Counted from the first letter of the stretch, positions 1-9,268 are shown. The stretch: DNA of 64,000 nt from Bradyrhizobium sp. CCBAU 51765 (GCF_015291725.1 NZ_CP030038.1:5259001-5323000), one strand, 5' to 3'. Notes: generated from the letters alone by a model not told the origin. Made by a program: numbers and translations.

Positions 1-1
1 C

Positions 2-937
2 GTCGTCGCCATGGCGCTGGCCGCGCTCGGATCGACCGCCGCCCTGCTGGCCGCGGGCATCTGCCTTGGCCTTGCGATGGGGCCCGAGACACCGGCGAGC
101 GCGGCGCTGCTGGCGCGGCTCGTAACCGCCGAGCGGCGCACCTTCGTGTTCTCGGTGCGCCAGACCGGCAACCAGATTGGCGCCGTCTGCGGCTCGCTGG
201 CCCTGCCCGCGATCGCCATCGCGTTCGGGCCGGCCTGGTGCTATGCGGTGGTGGGCCTCTGCGCGCTGCTGGCGATCGTTCTGTTTGAATCGTTGCGACC
301 GGCCTACGCCGTCAAGCTCGTCCCGCCCCCAAAACTCGATCTCCGCGCGCGGCTGGCGCTGATGACAGCGGACCGGCGCATCGCGATGCTGGCGCTGGCC
401 TCGATGCCGTTCAGCGCGATGCAGGTGTCGCTCAACACTGTGTTCGTCATGCTCGGCACCCGCGAACTCGGCCTCAGCCATATCGAGGCCGGCATGGCGC
501 TCGCCTGCGCGCAAGCCGGCGGCCTCGTCGGCCGGCTCAGCTGGGGATTTGTGGCGATGCGACTCGATGCTCCGCGCATGGTGCTCATCGTCATCGGTCT
601 CGGCATGGCCTTCTGCGCCGCGCTGCTCGGCATCGACGGCGGATCGCTCAGTCGCACCTGGCAGTTCGTGATTGCGGCGCTGTTCGGCTTGACAGCGTCG
701 GGCTGGAATGGCGTCTTCATTGCCGAGATCGCCCGCCTCGCCCCTCAAGACCGAATCGGCGAAACCACCGGCGCGGTGCTGACCGCATCCTATGCCGGCC
801 TGCTGGTGGCGCCCGCGCTGGTATCAATCCTTGATGGTGCGGCCGGCCTCGGCGCGGCCTTCTTTGCCTTGGCGTGCCTGGCCCTCTGCGGCACGGTGGC
901 GCTGATCTGGGGAGGCCGTCACAATGCCAGCGCATAG
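2..937 (+). CDS. MFS transporter, C-terminal part (cut by window edge)
   Basis: The reading frame is open to the left edge, so the true start lies outside; the first ATG inside is at 11. The visible ~310 residues form repeated hydrophobic helices, with a basic loop (VTAERRTFVFSVRQTGNQ, near residue 45) and a long cytoplasmic loop (near residues 98-120) typical of the centre of an MFS protein. This is the membrane part of a 12-helix secondary transporter. The substrate cannot be told from sequence. Its last 14 bases overlap the downstream amidase, so the two are probably co-transcribed, which suggests uptake of an amide or a related nitrogen compound. That link is inference. Confidence 0.8.
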   Translation, partial: VVAMALAALGSTAALLAAGICLGLAMGPETPASAALLARLVTAERRTFVFSVRQTGNQIGAVCGSLALPAIAIAFGPAWCYAVVGLCALLAIVLFESLRPAYAVKLVPPPKLDLRARLALMTADRRIAMLALASMPFSAMQVSLNTVFVMLGTRELGLSHIEAGMALACAQAGGLVGRLSWGFVAMRLDAPRMVLIVIGLGMAFCAALLGIDGGSLSRTWQFVIAALFGLTASGWNGVFIAEIARLAPQDRIGETTGAVLTASYAGLLVAPALVSILDGAAGLGAAFFALACLALCGTVALIWGGRHNASA

Positions 938-2285
938 CGCCCGCGAGATCGCGGCCGATGTCGCAGCCGGGCGGACGAGCGCCGTCGAAACCGCAAAGGC
1001 CGCGCTCGCGCGGATCGAGGCCGCCAAGGCGTTGAACGCGGTCGTCGCGATCGATCCCGCACGTACGCTGGCCGACGCCGCGATGATCGACGATCGCCAG
1101 CGTGCCGGCGAGGCGATGCCGCTCGCCGGCGTCCCCGTCATCGTGAAGGACAACATCTGGGTCGGCGGCTGGCGCGTGACGCAGGGCTCGCGCCTGTTTC
1201 GCGATTTCATCGCACCGCACGATGCCATCGCGATCGAGCGCCTGCGCGGGGCCGGAGCGGTCGTCGTCGGCATCGGCGCAACGTCCGAGTTCGCCTGCAA
1301 GGGCGTCACCACCTCGCCGCTGCATGGGCCAACGCGGCATCCCCTCGATCCCGCGCTGACGCCCGGCGGCTCATCCGGCGGCCCAGCCGCGGCCGTCGCC
1401 GCCGGCCTCGTGCCGCTCGCGATCGGCACCGATGCGGGTGGCTCGAGCCGCAGGCCGCCAGCCCATGTCGGGGTCGCCGGCTTCAAGCCGTCCTATGGCG
1501 CGATCCCCTATGGACCAGGTTTCGCCGAGCCCTTCTTTGGCCTCTCCGTCATCGCGCCGATCGCAGCTGATGCGGCCGATATCGCACTGGCGTTCGAAGC
1601 CATGGTCGGCGCCGATCCGCGCGATCCGGATTCCTCCGTCGTTGCGCTGCAGGCCGAAGACATCGGCGGCCAGCGCATCGCGTTCTCGCCGCGCCTTGGC
1701 CTCGATGTCACGATTGATGACGTCGTCGCGAATGGGCTCGCCTCCGCCATCGACCGCCTTTCCGCGGCAGGTTTGTGCATCACGCAACGCGATCTCGTTT
1801 GGCCGACAGGCGCCACGGAAGACGCCATCATGCCGCTTCAGCATGCGGGTCTCGCGGCGCTCTACGGTGATACTTTCCGCAAAGATCCCACCATCTTCGA
1901 TCCCGACATCGCCAGGCAGATCGAACGAGGTCTCTCCTGGTCGGGCGCCGAGGTTGCCGGAGCGCTGCTCGCGAGCGCCGCGATCTCCAATGCCTTCGCG
2001 GCTTTCTTCACCGAATTTGACCTGCTGCTGACGCCGACGGTGCCGTGCGTCGCGTGGCCGCTGACGCAGCTCGGCCCGGACATGATCGGCGGAAAAGCCG
2101 TGAGCCCGCGTGCCCACGCGGTGTTCACGCCGTTTATCAATCATGCCCGCCTGCCCGCGATTTCGATTCCGTGCGGAACGGATCGGTGCGGACTTCCATT
2201 CGGCCTTCAGGTCATCGCCGCGCGCGGACAAGACCGCTCGCTGCTTAGAGCAGCGCAAGAGATCGAGGCCATATTGCGAGCGTGA
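924..2285 (+). CDS. Amidase (amidase-signature family)
   Basis: 453 residues. It hydrolyses an amide bond with a Ser-cisSer-Lys triad. The Lys lies in VIVKDNIWVGG (near residue 75), the glycine/serine loop is GGSSGGPAAAVAAG (near 150) and the nucleophile region is GTDAGGSSRRPPA. Normal family members read GTDxGGSIRxPA, so the position after the nucleophile is slightly unusual but the serines are all there. No signal peptide is seen, so it should be cytoplasmic. ATG 924 is preceded by a GGAGG box and overlaps the MFS gene by 14 bases, implying translational coupling. The substrate is unknown; small aliphatic amides or an allophanate-like compound are possible. Confidence 0.85.
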   Translation: MPAHSAREIAADVAAGRTSAVETAKAALARIEAAKALNAVVAIDPARTLADAAMIDDRQRAGEAMPLAGVPVIVKDNIWVGGWRVTQGSRLFRDFIAPHDAIAIERLRGAGAVVVGIGATSEFACKGVTTSPLHGPTRHPLDPALTPGGSSGGPAAAVAAGLVPLAIGTDAGGSSRRPPAHVGVAGFKPSYGAIPYGPGFAEPFFGLSVIAPIAADAADIALAFEAMVGADPRDPDSSVVALQAEDIGGQRIAFSPRLGLDVTIDDVVANGLASAIDRLSAAGLCITQRDLVWPTGATEDAIMPLQHAGLAALYGDTFRKDPTIFDPDIARQIERGLSWSGAEVAGALLASAAISNAFAAFFTEFDLLLTPTVPCVAWPLTQLGPDMIGGKAVSPRAHAVFTPFINHARLPAISIPCGTDRCGLPFGLQVIAARGQDRSLLRAAQEIEAILRA

Positions 2286-2414
2286 ATCCTGTCGTCACTG
2301 AGCGGCACATCGACCTCGAACACCTGCTCGCCATGCACATCTCGGAGCTCTCGGCCATAATGAGCCCGTCGAGCCGACTGTGAAACCGCTCGCATCAGTC
2401 CAATGCCTTCTGTT

Positions 2415-2669
2415 TCAAGCCTGCGGGACCGCCTCCTCGATCGACCGGTCCATCAATGCATAGTGTGCGATGCCTCCGACAATAGTCCTGCAGAAGTTCA
2501 GAGTGAAGCGGCCGTAAAGAGCGCCTAACCCGGATCCCGAGGATGCAAAGCGATAGGAGGCACCGAGGACACGCGCGATCTCGAACAATCCCATGAGCTC
2601 GTGGTACGCCAGCGCCGACTGAATGCCGAGCAGCGGCAGCAACAGGGCCTGCATACCGATGCCGTTCAT
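2415..2669 (-). CDS. Small hypothetical protein coupled to the AraC regulator
   Basis: 84 residues, not recognised. The ATG at 2669 overlaps the stop of the AraC gene as ATGA, which is good evidence that it is translated and coupled. The first ~25 residues (MNGIGMQALLLPLLGIQSA) are hydrophobic, followed by a mixed helical region with several aromatic residues and one Cys; the end is acidic. It could be a small membrane-associated or regulatory partner of the AraC protein. A longer reading from 2729 exists but would overlap the regulator by 64 bases, so the short form is preferred. No function is assigned. Confidence 0.5.
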   Translation of the reverse strand: MNGIGMQALLLPLLGIQSALAYHELMGLFEIARVLGASYRFASSGSGLGALYGRFTLNFCRTIVGGIAHYALMDRSIEEAVPQA

Positions 2670-3520
2670 GACGCCCTCGCTTCCAGGCGCGGCAGCGGCA
2701 GGAATTGTGCAAGATGAGCACTCCTCCACTGATATGGCGTATTGCCGGCGAAGCGCTTGAACACTGTCGTGAAATGAGCCTGGGTCTGGAACCCGACGGT
2801 CAGGGCGATGTCGACGAGCGAGACGTCAGCCTGCTGCAGCAATTCCTGGGCTCGCTCGATCCGCCGCTTCAGCAAATATTCGTGCGGCCGCATGCCGACG
2901 GCCGCCCGGAACTGCGCGGCGAAGTGCATCCGGCTCAGGCCGGCAACGGCGGCCAGATGCTGCAAGGTGACCTTCGCCTCCAGATTGTCGTCGATGTATT
3001 GCATGACGCGCTTGAGACGCCATTTTTGCAGCGACCGCACCGCCCGGCAGGCGTGCCCTGCGCGGTCACTCTCGGCCGGCTCGGACTGGCCTCGTCCGGC
3101 CGTCGTCCCCCCGCTGGCCTTGCGGGTCAGAATGGCCAGGCGCAATGCGTCGACGAGAATGGCGGAATGGGGATTGTGCATGGCTTTGGTGGCCGCGAGG
3201 GCATCCGAGAGGCGCCGCATCACCGGGTCCGCGCCCTCCTCCGCACCCGCCTCCAGATCGGACTCCGCGGACGCGTGCGCAAGACGCTTCGCCGACACCC
3301 TGAAGCTCGGCCCGCCACTGGCAGATCCCCGCACGTCCGGTGCTGGTGGCTCGATGGCCAGCGCAACATCCAGATGCACGAGAGAGAGCATCACCGCCTC
3401 CTCGCCGGAGCGCGACGAACGTTTCGACGACCGCAGCTGCGGACCGTCGATGGGAGAGACGTCCATCGTGGCAGCGACATGATCCTTGGCATTTTGCGAG
3501 TATGATATCTGCAGCGACAT
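2666..3520 (-). CDS. AraC-family transcriptional regulator
   Basis: 284 residues. The C-terminal ~100 residues hold two helix-turn-helix motifs: VTLQHLAAVAGLSRMHFAAQF and the second helix around DIALTVGFQTQAHFTTVFKR, followed by the family's GNTPYQWR end. The N-terminal ~170 residues are a divergent sensor region with no cupin motif I recognise. The start was set at ATG 3520 because GGAG lies 9 bases upstream; an upstream in-frame start at 3541 lacks this. It is translated together with the 84-residue protein at 2415. Its targets may include itself or the divergent kinase at 3940. Confidence 0.85.
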   Translation of the reverse strand: MSLQISYSQNAKDHVAATMDVSPIDGPQLRSSKRSSRSGEEAVMLSLVHLDVALAIEPPAPDVRGSASGGPSFRVSAKRLAHASAESDLEAGAEEGADPVMRRLSDALAATKAMHNPHSAILVDALRLAILTRKASGGTTAGRGQSEPAESDRAGHACRAVRSLQKWRLKRVMQYIDDNLEAKVTLQHLAAVAGLSRMHFAAQFRAAVGMRPHEYLLKRRIERAQELLQQADVSLVDIALTVGFQTQAHFTTVFKRFAGNTPYQWRSAHLAQFLPLPRLEARAS

Positions 3521-3939
3521 CGTCGAAGCTCCTTGTCCCAATTCGCACCAGCAATGCCTGGCCGGCTTGTCCGAATGCTATGGGAGCAGAGTAGTTCGGC
3601 GATCCGCGCGCTCCATTCTACGCGCGGGTGCATGGATAAGGTCTCGGGTTAACCGCGTCATACGTAGGTATGATCGCGGGCGAGAGAGCGAGCGGAACAC
3701 TCCGCCCCACGCTCGAGCCCTGAACCTGCCCCTGCCTGCGGCAAGTTGACGCGTCCGCGATCGGCAAAATCACCGATAAGCCTTGTTCCACTTGGGAATT
3801 TCCGTGTCGCCCCCTCGCCGCATTGGACTATCCACGAGGTCTTCCAAGAGGGCACGAAAATCAGCTGGCGGGATATTGTGGGCGCGATCAAATCGCGGCA
3901 TCAACGCGGCTGCAATGAGAAGAAGCCCCACCTGCGACG
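3521..3939. other. Divergent intergenic region between AraC regulator and sensor kinase
   Basis: About 420 bases without a convincing gene. It must hold the promoters of the AraC gene (left) and the kinase/FixJ operon (right). A TTGACG hexamer at 3746-3751 is seen but no matching -10 at 17 bases. The only clear structure is the inverted repeat at 3658-3673, listed separately. A 65-codon reading frame (3746-3943) runs into the kinase start but shows no family features. Confidence 0.5.
3658..3673. promoter_or_regulatory. Inverted repeat containing TACGTAG, possible FixJ-type operator
   Basis: TCATAC-GTAG-GTATGA is a 6-base perfect inverted repeat around a 4-base centre. It contains TACGTAG, close to the GTAMGTAG core I recall for FixJ-type response regulators. 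It lies 138 bases upstream of the AraC start and 267 bases upstream of the kinase whose partner is a FixJ-like regulator, so autoregulation is plausible. Sequence only; no footprint is known to me. Confidence 0.35.
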
Positions 3940-5850
3940 ATGACGAACTTTGATCGGCCCACGGGCTCGTCGATGAGCCGCGCCGGCCTGCGGTTCTGGT
4001 CCGCCGTTCTTGCCTTCGCGGTCTTCATGGTCGACGTGCTGACGCCGCTCGAAGGTGCGGTCGCGGTTCTCTACGTCGTTGCGATCCTGCTCGCGGCGAG
4101 GACGAACCGGCGCAACGACATCATCGTCGCCGCGATCGGCTGTGCCGCCCTGACGATCACCGCGTATCTGTTATCGCATGATCACGAGCCCATCGGCTCA
4201 CCGGCCCTTCGCGCCCTGGTGAGCCTGGCGGCCATCGCAATCACCACGCTGCTCGCGCTCCAGAATCATGCCGCAACCAATCGCCTGGCCGCGCAGGCTC
4301 GCCTGCTCAACCTCTCGCATGACATGATCTTCGTCCGGGATCGCGCCGGCGTGATCAATTTCTGGAACAAGGCCGCGGAACAGACCTACGGCTGGACCAC
4401 CGACGAGGCGCTCGGGCAGATCGCCGACAAGCTTCTGCGAACCAGCTATCCCGACCGGAGGGAAGTCATCGAGGCCACCCTGCTCGATACCGGGCGATGG
4501 GAAGGCAGGGTTGAGCAGCGCACGAAGGCCGGAGCCATACTCGCAGTCGATGCCCGCTGGGCCCTGCAACACGACCATCTCGGCAAACCCGTCGGAGTGC
4601 TCGAAACGCACACCGACGTCACGGACCAGGTGGCGGCGCACAGCGCGCTCGTGCAGAGCGAGCAACGATACCGCCGAATGTTCGACGCAAGCCGGATCGG
4701 CGTCGTCGAGGAAGACTGGAGCGGACTCCGGACCGCGCTGCATTCGCTACCGGCCCGAGGGGCGGACCTGCGCGATTATCTGGCACGACATCCCGATTTC
4801 GTCCGCCATGCCCGCGGACTTGCCAGAATTACCGACGTCAATCCTGCCCTGCAGAAGATGGCGGGGGCGAGCAGCTCTGCGGCCTTCATCCAGAACGTGG
4901 ACAAGCTGCTGGGCGAGAACGATCGCAGTTTCCTGGACGCGCTGGTGGCATTCGCGGAAGGCGAGCAGTTCCACGAAGGGGAGAGCGAGCTCGTGCGCCT
5001 CGACGGACGCAAGGTCCCCGTGCTGTTCACGATCACCTTTCCGCCTCAATCCGACGAAGATCACAACGTGCTCATCTTCGTCGTCGACATTACCGAGCGC
5101 CGGCAGGCGCAGGATGCGCTGCTCGCGGCACAAGCCGAGCTCGCTCATGCCGCACGCGTTGCAACGCTCGGCGAACTCAGCGCGTCAATTGCGCATGAGG
5201 TGAACCAGCCGCTGGCGGCGATCGTCACCAGCGGCGAGGCCGGCTTGCGGTGGCTGCGGCGCGACGTCCCCGATCTCAAGGAGGTTACGACGACGATCGG
5301 CCATGTCGTCGCTCAGGGCCGCCGTGCCAGCGAGATCGTGACCCGCATCCGCACGTTCCTGAAGAAGGCCCCGCCCCAGCGGGATATGCTGCAAATCGGC
5401 GAGATCATCGAGGAGGCGACCGCACTGGTCGCGCGCGAACTTGCCAAGGACCAGGTCACCCTCACCGTCGAGTCGCAGCACGATCTGCCACCGATACGTG
5501 GCGACCGGGTCCAGCTGCAACAGGTCCTGGTCAACCTTCTGATCAATGCCGGCCAGGCCATGTCAGGCCAGCCCGGTTCCCGCACCATCACGCTGCGCGC
5601 CGGCAGCGAGGACAGCGAAACCCTCGCCATCATGGTACAGGATAGCGGCCCGGGCATCCAACCCGAGGACCTGCCGCGCCTGTTTGATCCGTTCTTCACG
5701 ACGAAGGATGGCGGAATGGGCATGGGGCTTGCGATCTGCCGAACCACGGTGGAAGCTCACGGCGGCCGGTTGTCGGTGGCGAGCACTCCGGGCTCGGGAA
5801 CGACGTTCCACCTGACATTGCCATTTAGCCAAGAACAACCCTTGCCATGA
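3940..5850 (+). CDS. Membrane-bound PAS sensor histidine kinase (FixL/NtrB-like)
   Basis: 636 residues. Order: about four membrane helices within residues 12-100; a canonical PAS (DMIFVRDRAGVINFWNKAAE, near residue 128); a second, atypical PAS-like region (near 245-390) with DLRDYLARHPDFVR; DHp helix with phospho-acceptor His419 in SIAHEVNQPLAAI; HATPase with NLLINAGQAM, DSGPGI and GMGMGLAI. It should autophosphorylate and pass phosphate to the FixJ-like regulator whose ATG overlaps this stop (ATGA). No haem-PAS features are obvious, so the signal is unknown. The ribosome-binding site is weak, and ATG 3973 is a possible alternative start. A paralogous kinase lies at 25053. Confidence 0.85.
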   Translation: MTNFDRPTGSSMSRAGLRFWSAVLAFAVFMVDVLTPLEGAVAVLYVVAILLAARTNRRNDIIVAAIGCAALTITAYLLSHDHEPIGSPALRALVSLAAIAITTLLALQNHAATNRLAAQARLLNLSHDMIFVRDRAGVINFWNKAAEQTYGWTTDEALGQIADKLLRTSYPDRREVIEATLLDTGRWEGRVEQRTKAGAILAVDARWALQHDHLGKPVGVLETHTDVTDQVAAHSALVQSEQRYRRMFDASRIGVVEEDWSGLRTALHSLPARGADLRDYLARHPDFVRHARGLARITDVNPALQKMAGASSSAAFIQNVDKLLGENDRSFLDALVAFAEGEQFHEGESELVRLDGRKVPVLFTITFPPQSDEDHNVLIFVVDITERRQAQDALLAAQAELAHAARVATLGELSASIAHEVNQPLAAIVTSGEAGLRWLRRDVPDLKEVTTTIGHVVAQGRRASEIVTRIRTFLKKAPPQRDMLQIGEIIEEATALVARELAKDQVTLTVESQHDLPPIRGDRVQLQQVLVNLLINAGQAMSGQPGSRTITLRAGSEDSETLAIMVQDSGPGIQPEDLPRLFDPFFTTKDGGMGMGLAICRTTVEAHGGRLSVASTPGSGTTFHLTLPFSQEQPLP

Positions 5851-6518
5851 CCCGTCCCAACCAGGCGCAGCCGCCCGCCCAACCCTCCAGTGCATTGGTG
5901 ATCGTCGTCGACGACGACGAAGGCATCCGCGCCTCGCTCGACAGCCTGTTCCGATCCGTCGGCCTGCAGACGCGCCTGTACGGCTCGCCCGCCGAATTGC
6001 TTGCCGGCTCGCTGCCCGACGGTCCCGGCTGCATCGTGCTGGACGTCCGCCTTCCGGGCGTGAGCGGGCTTGATCTGCAGAGCCAGTTCGTCCGGCAGGG
6101 CATCAGCTATCCGATCATCTTCATGACCGGCCACGGGGACATTCCGATGTCGGTGCGTGCCATGAAGGCCGGCGCCGTCGACTTTCTTTCCAAGCCGTTT
6201 CGCGACCAGGACATGCTGGATGCCGTGACCGCGGCGCTCGAGCGCGATGCGCAGCACCGTGCCGAAGCCGCGGCCAAGGAGGACATCCGCGCCCAGTACG
6301 AGACCCTGACGGCGCGCGAACGCGAGGTGATGGGCCATGTCACCGCCGGCCTGATGAACAAGCAGGTGGCGGCCCTGATCGGCCTCAGCGAGATCACGGT
6401 CAAAATCCACCGCGGGAACGTCATGCGCAAGATGGGGGTTAGGTCATTGGCCGACCTCGTTCGCAAGGCCGAGGCGCTCGGAGTTTCCCAAACCCGCAGG
6501 ACTACGGACCAAACCTGA
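5847..6518 (+). CDS. FixJ-like response regulator (REC + LuxR HTH)
   Basis: 223 residues. Receiver domain near residues 17-130 with acidic pocket DDDE (22-25), phospho-acceptor Asp66 in IVLDVRLPG, the switch Thr in FMTGHGD and the Lys in FLSKPF. A LuxR-type HTH follows (LTAREREVMGHVTAGLMNKQ, then ITVKIHRGNVMRKMGVRS). Its start overlaps the kinase stop as ATGA, so it is the cognate partner. It probably activates or represses genes in this neighbourhood; the inverted repeat at 3658 is a candidate site. Length and layout are normal for FixJ/NodW-type proteins. Confidence 0.9.
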   Translation: MTRPNQAQPPAQPSSALVIVVDDDEGIRASLDSLFRSVGLQTRLYGSPAELLAGSLPDGPGCIVLDVRLPGVSGLDLQSQFVRQGISYPIIFMTGHGDIPMSVRAMKAGAVDFLSKPFRDQDMLDAVTAALERDAQHRAEAAAKEDIRAQYETLTAREREVMGHVTAGLMNKQVAALIGLSEITVKIHRGNVMRKMGVRSLADLVRKAEALGVSQTRRTTDQT

Positions 6519-6624
6519 GTATAATTTCGGCGGTCCGGGGCCCGGGTGCATAAGGCGTCATCGGCCGCGCAACGGGAGATATCCTCCTTGCCTTGCGGAA
6601 CACCGCGGTCAGGATTGAGCGCAA

Positions 6625-7002
6625 ATGGCCAAGACTCCTGTGATTGCGATTGTGGACGACGATGAAGGGGTTCGCGCTTCGCTCGCGAGCCTGGTGCGTT
6701 CGCTCGGCTACGAGGCCGATGCCTACGAGTCCGGCCTGGACTTCCTGCGGCATGCGCCGGGAGACGATCCGGCATGCATGATCGCCGACGTGCAGATGCC
6801 GGTCATCACGGGCGATGAGTTGCAGGCCCAATTGATCGCCGCCGGCCGCCGCTTCCCGATCATCTTCATGACGGCATTTCCAAGCGAATCCGTGCGCCAG
6901 CGCGTCATGGCCGCAGGCGCGCATTGCTTTCTCGGCAAGCCCTCCAGCGGCGATGAGATCATCCGCTGCCTCGAAGAGGCGCTGGCAGGCCACGCGCCGT
7001 AG
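6625..7002 (+). CDS. Single-domain FixJ-type receiver protein
   Basis: 125 residues, receiver only, no output domain. Acidic pocket DDDE (11-14), Asp55 in MIADVQMP, Thr83 in IIFMTAF and Lys105 in FLGKPS are all present, so it should be phosphorylated. It resembles the receiver of the FixJ-like protein just upstream, and probably competes for or relays phosphate from the same kinase, as CheY-like phosphate sinks do. It is 106 bases downstream of that gene; a TATAAT hexamer sits at 6520-6525 right after the upstream stop, but no good -35 is visible. It may be co-transcribed or have its own promoter. Confidence 0.8.
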   Translation: MAKTPVIAIVDDDEGVRASLASLVRSLGYEADAYESGLDFLRHAPGDDPACMIADVQMPVITGDELQAQLIAAGRRFPIIFMTAFPSESVRQRVMAAGAHCFLGKPSSGDEIIRCLEEALAGHAP

Positions 7003-7172
7003 CCCGTCTATTCGTCCCTCGCGCAACGGCCCTCCTCCCCAACCAGACGTGCATTCCTGCAACCGGGTTGGTGGACCGGAAATACCGGCGGGAGCTGCAA
7101 ACCTCATAATCGTCATCGACTTTTTCGATTTCGGCCGGGCGGCACGCTCTGCCGAAAAACGGATGAGGCACG

Positions 7173-9068
7173 ATGCCCGTGAACGCCGCCAGTGCTGCCG
7201 CGCCGTCCCCGTTGGTCTTCGCCGGCTTCCCGGCGAGTTCCTGGGCCTTCGCGCTGCGGGTATGGCTGGCGACGATGCTCGCACTCTATGCGAGCTTCTG
7301 GCTCGAACTCGAATCCCCCTCGTCGGCGGCCTTGACCGTGGCGATCCTGGCTTTGCCGACACGCGGTCAGGGCATGGAAAAAGCCGGTTACCGGCTGCTC
7401 GCGACGGCGATTGGGGTCATGGCATCGATTGCGATCGCCGGCGTGTTTTCTCAGACCGACGGCCTCCTGCTCGCCGTGCTCGGCATCTGGGTCGGGCTCT
7501 GCGTCTATGTCGCCGCCATGCTGGACGGCAATCGTGCCTATGCGGCGGCGCTCGGCTGCATCACCGTCGCCCTGATCGCCATCCAGCAGATCGACACGCC
7601 GCTCCAGGTGTTTCCGACCGGCATCGCGCGCGGTGCCGCCATCGGCATCGGGGTGCTTGCGGTGGCGCTGGTCAACGAGGTGCTGGCCGCGCCGGACTAT
7701 CATCCGGTACTGGCAGGCCGCATCGAGGCGCTGTACGACCGGGTCAAGGCCCTCACGCACGGTACCGACCGTGACTCCGCGGTGGCTGCAGCGAGCCTGT
7801 TGCACGACATCGCTGCGATACGTCCGGAGATCGCCAGCCTTACCACGGAATCGAGCATCGGCACGGCACGGACCGCGGCCGCGCGTTCCGCGCTGGTCGA
7901 CCTCGTCAGCGTCCTCTCCCTTGGGCGCATGCTCGCGGCGCTCCCGGTCACGTCCGCCCCGGCGCAGAGTGCGAACGGCCCAGGCCAGAAGGCGGCCGGG
8001 CTGACGGCCATTTCCCGATCCTGGCTCCGCAGCGAGATCAGCCATAAGCTTGCCCAGGCCCGCAGCAGCCTCGATGCGCTGCACCAAGGGGTAAGTCCGT
8101 ATCATGCATGGCGCGCGCCGCTCTACCGCTCGCGCCGCATCGCGGCGGAAACCGGCGCAAGGGCCGCAATCTCGTTCGCGCTGATCGGGCTCTTCTTCGT
8201 GTTGACAGGATGGCCGACCACCGAGCTCTGCCTCTCGCTCGTCGCGGTGATCCTCGGCCTCGGCTCGACGGCGCCCGCGCCACGCACCTTCACGATGGTG
8301 ACGGTGATGGCGATGCCGATCGCCTGCGCGCTGGCCGGCATCCTGAAATATTTCGTCTTCAACGGCGTGTCCGAATTTCAACTGCTGGCGATCGGTCTCG
8401 CGCCTGTCGTCATCGGCTTCGCGCTGCTGATCTCGTCGCCGAACCCGCTGCTGTCTTCCCTCGGCCGGCTCACGCTGGTGTTCACGATCGCCGTCCTCGC
8501 ACCGACCAACCCGCAGAACTACGACCCCGAGGTGTTTCTCGTGACGAGCTTCTTTGCCTGCCTGTCGTCCGTGCTCGTGCTCGCAGCGCAGACGCTGCTG
8601 CCTCCATTGTCGGGCGACCAGCGAGTTCGTCTGCTGTTGCGAGAGGCCACGGGCCAGCTGGGCCCCCTCGACCGCTGGCGAGTTCGAGACCTCGCGCCAG
8701 AAGAAGCCGCGTTTCGCGACGCGGGGCGAGTTGAACAGATTTTGAGCGCAAACGGCGCCTCGGCTCTCAATGGTCAGATCGCGGCGAAGGCAATGCGCTG
8801 TTTCGACCAGGCTGAGAGCTTGCGACGCTGCCGCGCCGAACTGGAGCGGCTGACCCAAGGTCCGCTCGCCCGGGTAGTGCAGGACGCACGAGACGCCCTC
8901 GCCCAGCGCAACGGTGCCGCCATCCTCGGCGCTGCCGGGGCGCTGAGCAAGGCGGCATCGCAAAACAACCTGTCCGCGAATTCGGCCATCGCCGTGCTGG
9001 TTCCGGCAGCCGCCATATTTGCACCATCGCAGCCTCCAACAGGCCCCAGCCAAGGCAAGCAGCCATGA
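7173..9068 (+). CDS. FUSC-family aromatic acid exporter, AaeB-like membrane subunit
   Basis: 631 residues in two repeats, each with a bundle of about five membrane helices followed by a soluble part: helices near residues 22-170, soluble 175-305, helices 325-460, soluble tail to 631. This is the layout of FUSC/AaeB inner-membrane subunits that export aromatic carboxylic acids with an HlyD-type adaptor. ATG 7173 has a GAGG box upstream. The stop overlaps the DUF1656 gene (ATGA), then comes the adaptor at 9280: the standard three-gene set. The 170-base leader contains CCTCCTCCC and a GACGTGCATTC sequence shared with another efflux operon leader (see findings). Confidence 0.85.
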   Translation: MPVNAASAAAPSPLVFAGFPASSWAFALRVWLATMLALYASFWLELESPSSAALTVAILALPTRGQGMEKAGYRLLATAIGVMASIAIAGVFSQTDGLLLAVLGIWVGLCVYVAAMLDGNRAYAAALGCITVALIAIQQIDTPLQVFPTGIARGAAIGIGVLAVALVNEVLAAPDYHPVLAGRIEALYDRVKALTHGTDRDSAVAAASLLHDIAAIRPEIASLTTESSIGTARTAAARSALVDLVSVLSLGRMLAALPVTSAPAQSANGPGQKAAGLTAISRSWLRSEISHKLAQARSSLDALHQGVSPYHAWRAPLYRSRRIAAETGARAAISFALIGLFFVLTGWPTTELCLSLVAVILGLGSTAPAPRTFTMVTVMAMPIACALAGILKYFVFNGVSEFQLLAIGLAPVVIGFALLISSPNPLLSSLGRLTLVFTIAVLAPTNPQNYDPEVFLVTSFFACLSSVLVLAAQTLLPPLSGDQRVRLLLREATGQLGPLDRWRVRDLAPEEAAFRDAGRVEQILSANGASALNGQIAAKAMRCFDQAESLRRCRAELERLTQGPLARVVQDARDALAQRNGAAILGAAGALSKAASQNNLSANSAIAVLVPAAAIFAPSQPPTGPSQGKQP

Positions 9069-9268
9069 CAAACACATATCGGGAGCTCGTCATCGGTGGC
9101 GTGCTCATTGCTCCCATCGTCTCCTATGCCGCAATCGCGCTGCTTGCGTTCCTGATGCTTCGCCCGCTGCTGCGCTTCGTCGGCTTCGCGAGAGTCTTCA
9201 GCAACCCGTCGCTGGCCGAACTTTGCCTCTACGTGGCGATGTTCGGCACGCTCGCGCTTTTCTTCTAG
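9065..9268 (+). CDS. DUF1656 small membrane protein of the FUSC efflux system
   Basis: 67 residues with two membrane helices (ELVIGGVLIAPIVSYAAIAL and a second near residues 45-65). Proteins of this size and position (AaeX type) sit between the AaeB-like and AaeA-like genes of FUSC pumps. ATG overlaps the FUSC stop by 4 bases; the adaptor follows after 11 bases. It probably helps assembly or stability of the inner-membrane complex; its exact role is not established. Confidence 0.8.
   Translation: MTNTYRELVIGGVLIAPIVSYAAIALLAFLMLRPLLRFVGFARVFSNPSLAELCLYVAMFGTLALFF

Noticed and set aside
7031..7040. A second CCTCCTCCC in the leader of the FUSC operon
   Set aside because: It is not inside a hairpin loop and no terminator follows, so there is no support for a second small RNA; one chance copy is expected in GC-rich DNA.
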